A stretch of DNA of 64,000 nt, from assembly GCF_002968635.1 (NCBI RefSeq), contig NZ_PVBN01000011.1, positions 151,731-215,730 on the forward strand, read 5' to 3'. This document shows, one piece after another, positions 25,863 to 34,759 of this stretch (its first letter is position 1; every line of letters begins with the position of its first letter). The notes below the pieces were generated by a model. That model had not been told where the DNA came from. It did not search any database and saw only the letters and a program-made list of their open reading frames with translations. The stretch comes from Neorhizobium alkalisoli (GTDB lineage Bacteria > Pseudomonadota > Alphaproteobacteria > Rhizobiales > Rhizobiaceae). Made by a program: the position numbers and the translations under genes.

Positions 25863-26846
25863 ATGACACGCTTTGACGAAAAAATCTCGAGAATCAGGGC
25901 CGGCAACTATAAGCGGACGGATTTCATAATCGCGGACGCCAAGGATGGCGACATGGGGCCGAGCATTCCCTCCTGCGGCCCCAAGCTCGAAAAGGACTGC
26001 TCCTACACGCGCTTCAGGACCCGGACGGAATTCCTCGGCCAGATCAAGGCTGTGATCGCGCAGGATATCGTTGATATCATGTTGACCTCCGCCTCCAATC
26101 TCGAATTGCTGACTGAAGCCGGCGCTTATGTCGGCAATAGCGTCAAACCCGCGATCCGCGCCAACGATGCGACCGATATCTGGGTGGGACGCGGTGCGAC
26201 CTATGCCACTCAGCCGTCGCGGCCCTATCGCACCGCTTCGCTATCGGTCAACCGGCGCCATACCGATCTTGGCCTCTATTCGATCACCTTCAACAACGAT
26301 CTCGACGCCGATTATAATTCGCTGCTCGCCTTTCTGGATTTTGTCGAGGACGCTGACGACAACGGGTTCAGCTACTTCCTCGAAGTCTTCAATCCGAACG
26401 TCGACACCGGTATTTCACCCGAGCTCCAACCACATTTTGTAAATGATTGCATATGCCGCGCGCTGGCCGGATTGACACGGGCCCAGCGGCCGCAATTCCT
26501 GAAGATCCCGTTCAATGGGCCGAAGGCGCTGGAGGAGCTTACCTCCTACGACCCGAGCCTGATCGTCGGTGTTCTGGGCGGCGGTGCGGGAACCGCGCGC
26601 GATACGTTCGAACTCATCCATCAGGCGGAGAAATACGGTGCTCGCGTGGCGCTCTTCGGTCGCAAGATCAACCTCGCCGAGGACCCGCTCGCCATGGTGA
26701 AGTTCATGCGCGCCGTGGCAGATGGTGATCTCGGTCCAGAGGAGGCGGTCAGGGCTTATCACGGTGCGTTGCAGGCAGGCGGGCAGAAGCCGATGCGGGT
26801 CCTCTCCGACGATATGCTCGTCACCGAAAAGGTCCTGATGAATTGA
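25863..26846 (+). CDS. Class I aldolase-like beta/alpha-barrel protein, substrate unknown
   Basis: I do not recognise a characterised homologue of this 327-aa protein. Its pattern suggests a DeoC/LacD/FbaB-type barrel: FLKIPFNGPKALEEL places K214 where a Schiff-base lysine would lie, GVLGGGAGTARDTFELIHQAEKYG forms a phosphate-binding-like glycine turn, and ARVALFGRKINLAEDP resembles the last strand of class I aldolases. It sits between the xylulose-reductase-like SDR and a PfkB kinase gene, consistent with cleavage of a phosphorylated sugar. Function is inferred only. Confidence 0.65.
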   Translation: MTRFDEKISRIRAGNYKRTDFIIADAKDGDMGPSIPSCGPKLEKDCSYTRFRTRTEFLGQIKAVIAQDIVDIMLTSASNLELLTEAGAYVGNSVKPAIRANDATDIWVGRGATYATQPSRPYRTASLSVNRRHTDLGLYSITFNNDLDADYNSLLAFLDFVEDADDNGFSYFLEVFNPNVDTGISPELQPHFVNDCICRALAGLTRAQRPQFLKIPFNGPKALEELTSYDPSLIVGVLGGGAGTARDTFELIHQAEKYGARVALFGRKINLAEDPLAMVKFMRAVADGDLGPEEAVRAYHGALQAGGQKPMRVLSDDMLVTEKVLMN

Positions 26847-26866
26847 CACCGGCGAGGGAGGGGAGC

Positions 26867-27883
26867 ATGGCCGGAAAGAGCAGGCGCGGCTTCATCGCCG
26901 GAGGGACATGGTGCCTCGACCGCAACCGCAGGATCGATGCCTGGCCCAGGGAAGATAGCGTCGGCATCGCCTGGGGGCTCGAGGAGCGCGGGGGAGGGCC
27001 GGCCTGCAACCTCGCCATCGATATCAGGCGGCTCGACCCCTCCATTCCGGTCGAGACCATCGGCCTCGTTGGCAATGATGATGCGGGCCGGAAGCTCGTC
27101 GCGGAAGCCGAGAAGGCAGGCCTCGATCACCGACAGATGCATGTCAGCGATGAAGCGCCGACGCATACGACAGAGGCCTTCATCTCGCAGGCAAGTGGCC
27201 TGCGCACGCATATTTCGGATCTCGGCATATCGGCGCTGCTGAACCCTGAACATTTCAACTTCTCGACAACGTCAGCGCGCTACATGCATCTCGGCCTGCC
27301 GGGCATCCACCCGCGTATGGATTCAAAATGGCAGGACGATGCCAACGGCTGGGTCACGGTCCTCAAGGCGGCGCGGCAGGCGGGATTACAGACCAATCTG
27401 GAACTCTGCACTGTCACGCCGGAACGTCTGCGCGGCCTCATCCTCCCCTGCCTGCGGCATCTCGACACCCTCATTGTCAACGACAGTGAGATTGGTGCAT
27501 TGGCGGAGATGACGACCATCAAAGACGGCAATACTGACGTTGACGCTTGTTTGGCGGCCTCGGCGGCCATGCTGGAGCAGGGTGAGATGCGGCTTGTCAC
27601 GATCCATTTCCCCGACGGCGCGATCACGGTCATGCGATCGGGAGAGACGATTTTCGTGCCATCCGTGAGGGTGCCTCATGATGCGATTGTGGGGCCAAAC
27701 GGTGCGGGTGACGCTTTCGCAGCCGGCTTCATGTACGGCCTGCACGAAGACTGGGCGATCAAGGACTGTCTTTGGCTCGGCCATGCCGCGGCCGCTTGCT
27801 CGCTCAGGAGTGCCGGCACGACGGATGGCGTAGTCGCCTGGAAGGAATGCCTCGACATTGCACGCCAATGGGGCAGCCGCTGA
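26867..27883 (+). CDS. PfkB-family carbohydrate kinase
   Basis: The 338-aa ribokinase-fold enzyme shows the N-terminal GGGPACNLAIDIRRL and C-terminal VGPNGAGDAFAAGFMYG with catalytic Asp282. The start ATG follows GAGGGAGGGG; a TTG 24 bp upstream overlaps the previous gene and is less likely. It is only distantly like the kinase at 13.9 kb, so the locus has two different sugar kinases. The product probably feeds the adjacent aldolase-like barrel. Confidence 0.85.
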   Translation: MAGKSRRGFIAGGTWCLDRNRRIDAWPREDSVGIAWGLEERGGGPACNLAIDIRRLDPSIPVETIGLVGNDDAGRKLVAEAEKAGLDHRQMHVSDEAPTHTTEAFISQASGLRTHISDLGISALLNPEHFNFSTTSARYMHLGLPGIHPRMDSKWQDDANGWVTVLKAARQAGLQTNLELCTVTPERLRGLILPCLRHLDTLIVNDSEIGALAEMTTIKDGNTDVDACLAASAAMLEQGEMRLVTIHFPDGAITVMRSGETIFVPSVRVPHDAIVGPNGAGDAFAAGFMYGLHEDWAIKDCLWLGHAAAACSLRSAGTTDGVVAWKECLDIARQWGSR

Positions 27884-27928
27884 GACTGGGGCCGCCACGG
27901 GATTTTCATGGACAGAGAGGAGATGAAT

Positions 27929-28657
27929 ATGGGCAAGTATTTGGAAGGTAAGGTCGCGGCGGTTACCGGTGCGGCTTCCGGCATAGGACTGGCAAGCACG
28001 CGGGCGTTGATTGCAGAGGGCGCACGCGTGGTGCTCGTCGATCGCGATCGCAAGGCTTTGGACTCGGTCTGCGCTGAACTCGGCAGCGCTGCCATCCCGC
28101 TGGTGATCGACCTCCTCGATCCCGTGAGCTGCGCGACACTCATGCCCTCGATCGAAAAACTCACCGGCCAGCTCGACATCTTCCATGCCAATGCGGGCAC
28201 CTATATCGGGGGCGACCTGATCGAGGCCGATACCACTGTCATCGACCGGATGCTCAACCTCAACGTCAACGCCGTCATCAAGAACGTCCACGATGTCCTG
28301 CCGCACATGATCGCGCGCGGCTCAGGCGACATTATCGTTACGAGTTCAGTCGCGGGGCACTATCCCGTCCCTTGGGAGCCCGTCTATTCGGCCTCGAAAT
28401 GGGCCATGACCTGCTTCGTCCAGACAGTGCGGCGCCAGGTCAACAAGAAGGGCATCCGCGTGGGCTCGGTTTCGCCCGGGCCGGTGATCAGCGCGCTCCT
28501 TGCCGACTGGCCCGAGGAAAATCTCAAAAAGGCGAAGGAATCCGGAAGCCTCATCGAGCCGTCCGAGGTGGCTGATGCCATCGTCTTCATGCTGACGAGG
28601 CCGCGAAATGTGACCATTCGCGATGTCGTTGTGTTGCCGACCAACTTCGACATCTGA
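27929..28657 (+). CDS. rbtD: Ribitol 2-dehydrogenase (SDR)
   Basis: The 242-aa SDR matches Klebsiella ribitol dehydrogenase along its length: GKVAAVTGAASGIGL, LDIFHANAGTYIGGDL, WEPVYSASKWA, RRQVNKKGIRVGSVSPGPV, ALLADWPEENL and the C-terminal VTIRDVVVLPTNFDI. It oxidises ribitol to D-ribulose with NAD+. The ATG at 27929 has AGGAG at 6-nt spacing; ATG codons at 27908 and 27923 are less well placed. It is the last gene of the rightward polyol operon. Confidence 0.9.
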   Translation: MGKYLEGKVAAVTGAASGIGLASTRALIAEGARVVLVDRDRKALDSVCAELGSAAIPLVIDLLDPVSCATLMPSIEKLTGQLDIFHANAGTYIGGDLIEADTTVIDRMLNLNVNAVIKNVHDVLPHMIARGSGDIIVTSSVAGHYPVPWEPVYSASKWAMTCFVQTVRRQVNKKGIRVGSVSPGPVISALLADWPEENLKKAKESGSLIEPSEVADAIVFMLTRPRNVTIRDVVVLPTNFDI

Positions 28658-28710
28658 CCACGCGATTGGTCGCTCAGACGCGGGATCGCTAACGCTGAAA
28701 ATGAAGTGCG

Positions 28711-28736
28711 GCGGGCAAGGCTTGGCCGATGCCCGC
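28711..28736. terminator. Stem-loop between convergent genes, possible terminator
   Basis: GCGGGCA pairs perfectly with TGCCCGC around a 12-nt loop in the 130-bp gap between rbtD and the convergent esterase gene. No T run follows on either strand, so a terminator role is only suggested by position. Confidence 0.35.
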
Positions 28737-28787
28737 GTCATTGGCAGCGGCGACAGTGAGGACATCTGTCTGCAAGACTTCTCGCGC

Positions 28788-29873
28788 CTAGCGCATCAGT
28801 CCAGCCTTGCGAAGCGCATCCTCAATGATCTGCTGGATGCTATCCGTTCCCTTTGTCTTGTGAGCAGAGGCTGATTGGCGGTCCGGCGCTGGATTGCTTT
28901 CGCCGTGGGTTGGCTCGAAACCCTCGCGAAGCAAACCCCAGCGTTCAGCCGAGCACAGAGTTGAGGAAATACCAAAATCCAGCATGTATGGCGCTGCGTT
29001 TTCAAACGCCAAGGATGCGTCGACAGGCGTTCCGTGCCCCATTCCAGTGATGCTGTAATATTCAATGACCTCTCGGCCGTCAGCGCTTTTCCAGACGGAC
29101 TTTGAGTGGGCACCGATAGGTTCGTGAAAATCCGGTCGAGAGCCGACACCGTGAACGCCGCGCCATTGGTCGACAATCGCACGGGCATTGGCCTCTGCTA
29201 CAGTGTTGTCCTGGTTGCCGTGCCAGACCGACACCAGAGGCCAGGGGCCATCATGCGGAGATGCTGCCTTCAGTTTCGACTGTAAGGTCTTGATTTGGGG
29301 AAGGCCGTGTCCGCGCATTCGATCGAAGGCCTCCGGCACAGTCGAAGCGACCCCATAAGGCAGTCCCGCAATGATAGCACCGGCTGCGAACACCTCAGGA
29401 TACGTGGACAACATGACATTGGCCATCGCACCGCCTGCCGACAAACCGGTGATGAAGATCCGGGAAGTGTCGACCCGGTGCTTCGACACCACGGCATCGA
29501 TCATTTGGCGGATCGAGCGGGTCTCTCCCTGATCGCGGCGGATGTCGCCTGGAACAAACCAGTTGAAGCAGAGGTTGCCGTTATTGCTACGGTTCTGCTC
29601 TGGAAGAAGCACGACAAAGCCGTTTTGATCAGCAAGAGCCGACCAACCGGCGCTATGATCGTAGCCAGACGCGGTTTGCGTGCATCCGTGCAAGACGACG
29701 ACGAGGGGAGGGTGTTCGGTAAGATTGGACGGCACATGAACTTTGCCCGCAAGGCCTCCCGGATTCGATCCGAAGTCCCGCAAGTCTTGGAGCCGGCCCG
29801 GTTGGCTGGTGTATTCGGCTTTGTGTGCTCTGAAGCGGGCAAGCCGCTCCAATGTATCCGACAATGATCTCAT
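28788..29873 (-). CDS. PHB depolymerase/feruloyl-esterase family hydrolase
   Basis: The 361-aa alpha/beta hydrolase has the oxyanion motif VVVLHGCTQTASGYD (about 58-72), the lipase box GLSAGG with Ser145, and a His candidate in YSITGMGHGTPVD. These mark the short-chain PHA depolymerase (LpqC-like) family. No signal peptide is evident, so the protein is probably cytoplasmic or exported another way. The AGGAGG site before the ATG fixes the start. It is transcribed alone, convergent with rbtD. The true ester substrate is not known. Confidence 0.83.
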   Translation of the reverse strand: MRSLSDTLERLARFRAHKAEYTSQPGRLQDLRDFGSNPGGLAGKVHVPSNLTEHPPLVVVLHGCTQTASGYDHSAGWSALADQNGFVVLLPEQNRSNNGNLCFNWFVPGDIRRDQGETRSIRQMIDAVVSKHRVDTSRIFITGLSAGGAMANVMLSTYPEVFAAGAIIAGLPYGVASTVPEAFDRMRGHGLPQIKTLQSKLKAASPHDGPWPLVSVWHGNQDNTVAEANARAIVDQWRGVHGVGSRPDFHEPIGAHSKSVWKSADGREVIEYYSITGMGHGTPVDASLAFENAAPYMLDFGISSTLCSAERWGLLREGFEPTHGESNPAPDRQSASAHKTKGTDSIQQIIEDALRKAGLMR

Positions 29874-30089
29874 AAATGCCTCCTGACAATCAGTGCCGGG
29901 ATGGCATCGACGATCAACAACGCCTTGCATATGGGAATGGTTGCTGCAGTGCACAACATTTAGATCGACGTAGGCGGGTGCGTTGGCAGAATTTCCGCGG
30001 CGGCAGTAGAATCGAACGGAAAAGAGCATCGAACCCCGCCAACCGAAGATCTGGAAAGGCGGGATTCCCAATACCGTACCTGAAGGACG

Positions 30090-32360
30090 TCAGGCGGCGT
30101 ACCGACTGGACCGGACGGTTTCGCTCGCGACATTAAAATGGCTGATCTGGTCGTTCAGCACTTCGGCTTCCGCGGCCAGCGAATGAGCCGAGGCGGAGGT
30201 TTCCTCGACCATGGCGGCATTCTGCTGGGTCACCTGATCCAACCCGTTAACCGCCGAGCTTATCTCGCCGAGGCGGGAGGACTGGTCGCGCGACGAGCCG
30301 ACGATCGCTCCGATGTGCTCGTTGATCGATTGAATGTTGTCCTGGATCAGTTCCAGGCTCTCGCCAGTCTTGAGCACCAGCGCAACCCCATTCTCCACGT
30401 CGGTGGCCGACGAGGAGATCAACGCACCGATGTCGCGCGCCGCCGTCGCCGACTTTTGCGCAAGTTCCCGAACTTCCTGCGCCACCACGGCAAAGCCTTT
30501 GCCCGCCTCACCGGCGCGGGCGGCCTCGACCCCTGCATTCAGGGCAAGAAGATTTGTCTGAAAAGCAATCTGATCGATCACGTCGATGATCTGGCGGATC
30601 TTGGACGAAGAGCTTTCGATGCGTTCCATGGCCTGAATGGCATTGCGGACGACGGCGGTCGAGGTCTGCGCGCCCTGCAAGGTATGGGCCGCGACATCGA
30701 CTGCGGTTTCGCAGCGAGTGAGCGCGGTGTTGACGGCACCGGTCATCTCACCAAGTGCGGCTGCAGCCTCCTCAAGGGCCGCGGCTTGCCGTTCGGTACG
30801 CCGAGACAAATCATCGGATGCCGTCTTCAGCTCGCTCGACCCTGTGCGAATGGTGTCCACGCTATTGCCGATCGCGGCGATTGTGGCTTCCAATCCGGCA
30901 AGCGAGTTGTTGAAGTCGTGCCGCAAATGGTCGAGAGACGGCCCGAATGGCTTGATGATACGCTGGTCGAGCCTGCCGCGCGAGAGTGCGGCAAGACCGG
31001 TCGCCAATCCGGAGACGGCTTCCTCTATTTCACGCGCGCTTGCGGCTTTTTCCGCCTCACGATGCTGGCGTTCTTCGCTCAGCTGTTCATTCTTCCGATG
31101 AGCTTCCTCCTCCATGCGCTCCTTGTCGAGGGCTCCTTGACGGAAAGATTCCAGCGCTCTGGCCATGACGCCAATTTCGTCGCCTCGGCTCGCGGAGGCG
31201 ATGACGATGGCTTTGTCGCCTTCGTTCAAACGGTTCATCAGCTTTGCAAGGTCGGTCAGCGGTCTTGTCAGGCGTGCGGCAATATAGGTGCCTGCGCCAC
31301 CCATCACGACGAGGACGGCAACGGTTGCCAGAATGGCCCAGATGGCAAGGGACCTTGCCGCAGCCAGTACCTGACCTTCTCCCTGCCCGATAGCCAGCAG
31401 ATGCGGCTTGCCGAATAGCGTCACCGGCTGATAGGCGAAGAAGAGCGGACGGTCCCCCGCGGTAACGAATTCCGAGCCACTTGCCTGGCCTGCTGCGGCC
31501 TTTGCCAGTTCAGCCGGTGTATCGTGGGACACTCCGCGTGCGAAGGAACCGCTACGGAAGGAACCTTTCCCGTCAAGCAGGACGGCTTCGTCGATCGATT
31601 TTCCGAAATCATCCGGTGTCACGATACTCGTAAGCTGCTCGGCGGAAATGCGAAAGATCACGCTTCCCTTTGTCACTGTCTTGCCCCAGGACGCGACGGC
31701 AAGTTGCTTGCCGATGAGAACGGACGGTTTGTTGCCATCAGGCTCATAAGGGATGAAGTCGGAAACATGCACAGCGTCTGGAGACGCCGCTTGGATCCGT
31801 TTTAGAAGTTCGTTGATCTGAGGCAGGTTTGAGGCTGGCTGAAGCAGTTCAGCTCCCTTGGTGACGGAGTAGACGACCTGGCCGCTGTTATCGATGACGT
31901 AGATATCGCTGACGCGTGAATTCTTCCAGGCGCCGGCAAGGGTGCCGTGGATTGCGCTGTGGTGCACGGCATAAAGCAGTTTGAGAGCTGCGCCATCGAA
32001 ACCTGCGCGTTCGCTGAGCGACATCCCGGGCTTTTGAAACTCTGCCCTGATGGTGTCAGCTTCGCTCGGGATGATGTTTGACATCGTTTCGACCGCCTGG
32101 CCGATCGCGGTGTTCTGGGCGAGGTCTGCGAGCGATTGCGAAATGCGGTCCTGGTAAGCAGCCAGTTGCTTGGACTGGTTTCCGGCCGCCGACTCCAGTC
32201 TCATCTTGCTTGCTTCGATCAGGCCGCTCTTGCCGATTTGATAGCTCAGAAGGCCAACAGCCAAGCACGAGACAAACGTTGCCCCAACAACCAACCCGAC
32301 AAACTTCGCCTTGATCGACAAACGTCGGCCGGTGCCTTCCAACCTGGATGACTGCGACAT
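30090..32360 (-). CDS. Methyl-accepting chemotaxis protein
   Basis: The 756-aa membrane chemoreceptor has a first transmembrane helix at about 19-40, a periplasmic sensor domain of about 300 residues (SDIYVIDNSGQVVYS and RPLFFAYQPVTLFGKPHLL suggest a Cache-like fold), a second helix at about 338-362, a HAMP linker (ARLTRPLTDLAKLMNRLNEGD) and a long cytoplasmic signalling domain. Its hairpin tip reads IDQIAFQTNLLALNAGVEAA. No CheR-docking pentapeptide ends the protein. The ATG is preferred over a TTG 30 bp upstream. It is monocistronic; the attractant is unknown. Confidence 0.93.
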   Translation of the reverse strand: MSQSSRLEGTGRRLSIKAKFVGLVVGATFVSCLAVGLLSYQIGKSGLIEASKMRLESAAGNQSKQLAAYQDRISQSLADLAQNTAIGQAVETMSNIIPSEADTIRAEFQKPGMSLSERAGFDGAALKLLYAVHHSAIHGTLAGAWKNSRVSDIYVIDNSGQVVYSVTKGAELLQPASNLPQINELLKRIQAASPDAVHVSDFIPYEPDGNKPSVLIGKQLAVASWGKTVTKGSVIFRISAEQLTSIVTPDDFGKSIDEAVLLDGKGSFRSGSFARGVSHDTPAELAKAAAGQASGSEFVTAGDRPLFFAYQPVTLFGKPHLLAIGQGEGQVLAAARSLAIWAILATVAVLVVMGGAGTYIAARLTRPLTDLAKLMNRLNEGDKAIVIASASRGDEIGVMARALESFRQGALDKERMEEEAHRKNEQLSEERQHREAEKAASAREIEEAVSGLATGLAALSRGRLDQRIIKPFGPSLDHLRHDFNNSLAGLEATIAAIGNSVDTIRTGSSELKTASDDLSRRTERQAAALEEAAAALGEMTGAVNTALTRCETAVDVAAHTLQGAQTSTAVVRNAIQAMERIESSSSKIRQIIDVIDQIAFQTNLLALNAGVEAARAGEAGKGFAVVAQEVRELAQKSATAARDIGALISSSATDVENGVALVLKTGESLELIQDNIQSINEHIGAIVGSSRDQSSRLGEISSAVNGLDQVTQQNAAMVEETSASAHSLAAEAEVLNDQISHFNVASETVRSSRYAA

Positions 32361-32417
32361 GATAGTTATTTTCCCCCACCCGTAAAACAATAATCAGGGA
32401 ACCTGACAGGATATCAT

Positions 32418-32435
32418 TTCGTTAGTTTTAACGAA
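32418..32435. promoter_or_regulatory. Inverted repeat upstream of the chemoreceptor gene
   Basis: TTCGTTA pairs perfectly with TAACGAA around GTTT, about 58 bp before the chemoreceptor start, in an A+T-rich patch. It may be an operator or the end of the upstream transcript. The rest of the 234-bp gap holds nothing I recognise. Confidence 0.35.
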
Positions 32436-32594
32436 CCGAAGGGGTCGAGGCGGATAGATTTTTTGTTTGAGAAAATTGGTGGGCGTTGTGGCGGGATCGT
32501 TCAAATATGGCGGCGAGACCCGGCTCGGGTGGACCATTTTCGTGTACCGCATCTATCCGAACTTCCCCCGTTGAAGGGACGCGGGGATGAGTCT

Positions 32595-33428
32595 CTACTC
32601 CAGCGCAATCGCAGTGAATCGCTTGATCTGGTCGACGATGGCAATTTCCGTCGGGATACGTTCCATCGAACTCGCGCCATAAAATCCGTCGCAGCCCTTG
32701 GTGCGGCTCAGGATGTATTGGGCATCTTCCGGCATGGCGATCGGCCCTCCGTGGCAGAGGACAATCACGTCCTTTCTTACTGAGCGGGCCGCTTCCGACC
32801 AAGAGTCGATCCGTTCGATGCATTGGTCGAGAGTGAGCGCGGTCTGCGCGCCGATCGCGCCTCCCGTGGTCAGCCCGAGGTGGCATACGACAATATCGGC
32901 CCCGGCTTGTGCCATCGCCCGTGCATCTTCGCTGCTGAAGACGTAAGGCGTCGTCAGCATGTCCTTCGCGTGCGCCCGGGCGATGATTTCGACCTCATGG
33001 CCGAAGCCCATGCCGGTCTCTTCCAGATTGGCGCGGAACATACCATCGATCAGGCCGACGGTTGGAAAATTCTGGATGCCGGCAAAACCCAACGTCTTGA
33101 GTTCGTCGAGAAAGTGATCCGCCAGCATGAACGGGTCGGTTCCATTGACGCCGGCGAGTACCGGTGTGTGCCGGACCATCGGCAAGACTTCCCGGGCCAT
33201 CTCCTTGACGATCTCATTGGCATTGCCATAGGCCAGCAGCCCCGCGAGCGAGCCGCGGCCTGCCATGCGATAGCGCCCGGAATTGTAGATGACGATCAGG
33301 TCGATGCCGCCGGCCTCCTCGCATTTCGCGGACAGGCCGGTACCGGCTCCTCCGCCGATGATCGGTAACCCGGAGGCGATCTTCTGTCTCAGCTGGGAAA
33401 GGATTTCCTGCCGTGTCGGTCTGCTCAT
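32595..33428 (-). CDS. Phosphoenolpyruvate hydrolase family TIM-barrel protein (Tm-1 C-terminal half)
   Basis: The 277-aa barrel protein contains IIGGGAGTGLSAKCEEAGGIDLIVIYNSG, GVNGTDPF, GIQNFPTVGLIDG and VIVLCHGGPIAMPEDA. It belongs to the family related to isocitrate lyase/PEP mutase barrels that corresponds to the C-terminal half of the tomato Tm-1 protein. It starts 10 bp after the Tm-1-like ATP-binding gene, so the two halves are co-expressed here as separate proteins. The reaction catalysed is not established. Confidence 0.85.
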   Translation of the reverse strand: MSRPTRQEILSQLRQKIASGLPIIGGGAGTGLSAKCEEAGGIDLIVIYNSGRYRMAGRGSLAGLLAYGNANEIVKEMAREVLPMVRHTPVLAGVNGTDPFMLADHFLDELKTLGFAGIQNFPTVGLIDGMFRANLEETGMGFGHEVEIIARAHAKDMLTTPYVFSSEDARAMAQAGADIVVCHLGLTTGGAIGAQTALTLDQCIERIDSWSEAARSVRKDVIVLCHGGPIAMPEDAQYILSRTKGCDGFYGASSMERIPTEIAIVDQIKRFTAIALE

Positions 33429-33438
33429 GCTCTGTTCC

Positions 33439-34635
33439 TCACTTGGATATGCTGCGATAGGCCTCAACCAGGCCGTCCGCGAAAACCTGATCGTTGATGT
33501 GTGCGTCGATCTCGATGAGCTTGCGGTTTGGCGCGCTTTTCCACCCTGACCGGATCGTATCGAATAGCGCGGCATCCGCCTCCGGATCGTAAAAGGGCAG
33601 GCCGGGCGCGTCGATCGCGGAGACGCCGCCGAGCGGAAGAAGAAAACGCACCGGTCCATCCATCCGGTTCAAGCGCTCGACGATGAAATGGCCGACGGCG
33701 CGGTTTTCCTCCGGCGTCGTGCGCATCAGCGTCACCTGCGCATTGTGGACATGCAGCCGCCGGTCGCGGAATTCCGGCGGGACGGTTTCCCTGGCGCCGA
33801 AATTGACCATGTCCACGGCACCCACCGAACCGACATAGGGCATGCGGGTGCGGATGATCGCGCCGAACCGGTCCTCCGTTGCGGGGAAGACCCCGCCGAC
33901 CAGAAGATCCGGCACCTCCGTCGTCGTCACGTCGATGACGCCCTCCACGAGACGCGAGTCCGCCAGCTTTTCCATCGAACGGCCGCCGACGCCCGTGGCG
34001 TGGAAGACGTAGATTTCATGTGTCGGCTCCATCAGGGTGCGCACCTTTGCGACACAGGTGGTGGTGACGCCGAACATGGTCATGCCGAGACCGGGCCGAT
34101 CGGTAGCCACTTCCCAAACACCGTTTTGTGCCATGCCCGCCGCCGCATGCGCCGCATTGCCGATGACCTTGCGGGAAATGGCATTCAATCCGGCGACGTC
34201 GACCACCGAATACATCATTGCGAGGTCGCTAGGCCCGACATAGGGAGCGGTATTTCCCGAGGCGACGGTGGAAACCATCAGTTTCGGAATGCCGATCGGC
34301 AGTGATCGCATTGCTTCGGTGACGAGAGCGGTGTTGCCCGTGCCACCAAGGCCGAGCACGGCGCCGATATCGCTGCGGGAAGTCAGGAAGTGCGTCAGCG
34401 CCTGCGCCATGGCTGAAACGGCGGCGCCGCGATCGCCGAGACCGAGCACGGCGGAAGCACCCTGCGGATGGAAGGCGGCCACCTGTTCGGCCGTGAAATC
34501 CGCCTTTTCATCATGGCCTTGTGTGCTGACGTCGATCAGCAGCGCTTCCGCTCCTGCGGCCAGCGCCGCGTCCTTCGCATAGTTCAATTCGGCGCCCTTC
34601 GTGTCGCAGGTGCCGACGACATAGACCTTGCCCAT
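33439..34635 (-). CDS. Tm-1-like ATP-binding domain protein (UPF0261)
   Basis: The 398-aa protein begins VYVVGTCDTKGAELNYA and has ASAVLGLGDRGAAVSAMA, VLGLGGTGNTALVTEAMR and PYVGPSDLAMMYSVVDVAGLN, the UPF0261 pattern. In the plant virus-resistance protein Tm-1 this domain binds ATP and is fused to the TIM barrel encoded next here. A GGAGGAGAGGG site fixes the start. It diverges from a GntR regulator across a short A+T-rich region. The biochemical role in bacteria is unknown to me; context suggests carbohydrate or acid metabolism. Confidence 0.87.
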   Translation of the reverse strand: MGKVYVVGTCDTKGAELNYAKDAALAAGAEALLIDVSTQGHDEKADFTAEQVAAFHPQGASAVLGLGDRGAAVSAMAQALTHFLTSRSDIGAVLGLGGTGNTALVTEAMRSLPIGIPKLMVSTVASGNTAPYVGPSDLAMMYSVVDVAGLNAISRKVIGNAAHAAAGMAQNGVWEVATDRPGLGMTMFGVTTTCVAKVRTLMEPTHEIYVFHATGVGGRSMEKLADSRLVEGVIDVTTTEVPDLLVGGVFPATEDRFGAIIRTRMPYVGSVGAVDMVNFGARETVPPEFRDRRLHVHNAQVTLMRTTPEENRAVGHFIVERLNRMDGPVRFLLPLGGVSAIDAPGLPFYDPEADAALFDTIRSGWKSAPNRKLIEIDAHINDQVFADGLVEAYRSISK

Positions 34636-34694
34636 TTCCCTCTCCTCCCAGCAGACGCCCGCCTCCCGGTATGAATTTCGGGCGAAACCTAATT

Positions 34695-34730
34695 TTGCAT
34701 ATTGTATATTTTCCTGAATATTGCATATTG
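34695..34730. promoter_or_regulatory. Direct repeat TTGCATATTG, candidate GntR operator
   Basis: The 10-mer TTGCATATTG occurs twice (34695-34704 and 34721-34730), 26 bp apart start to start, with TATATT between. It lies in the 124-bp divergent gap between the Tm-1-like gene and the GntR gene. The symmetry of location suggests a site for the adjacent regulator controlling both directions. Confidence 0.5.
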
Positions 34731-34759
34731 ATGCCAACGACGCCAGATGGAATTTGAAA

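Noticed and set aside
28711..28736. Efficient intrinsic terminator between rbtD and the esterase gene
   Set aside because: The stem is good but neither strand has a T run after it, so it is reported only as a possible terminator.
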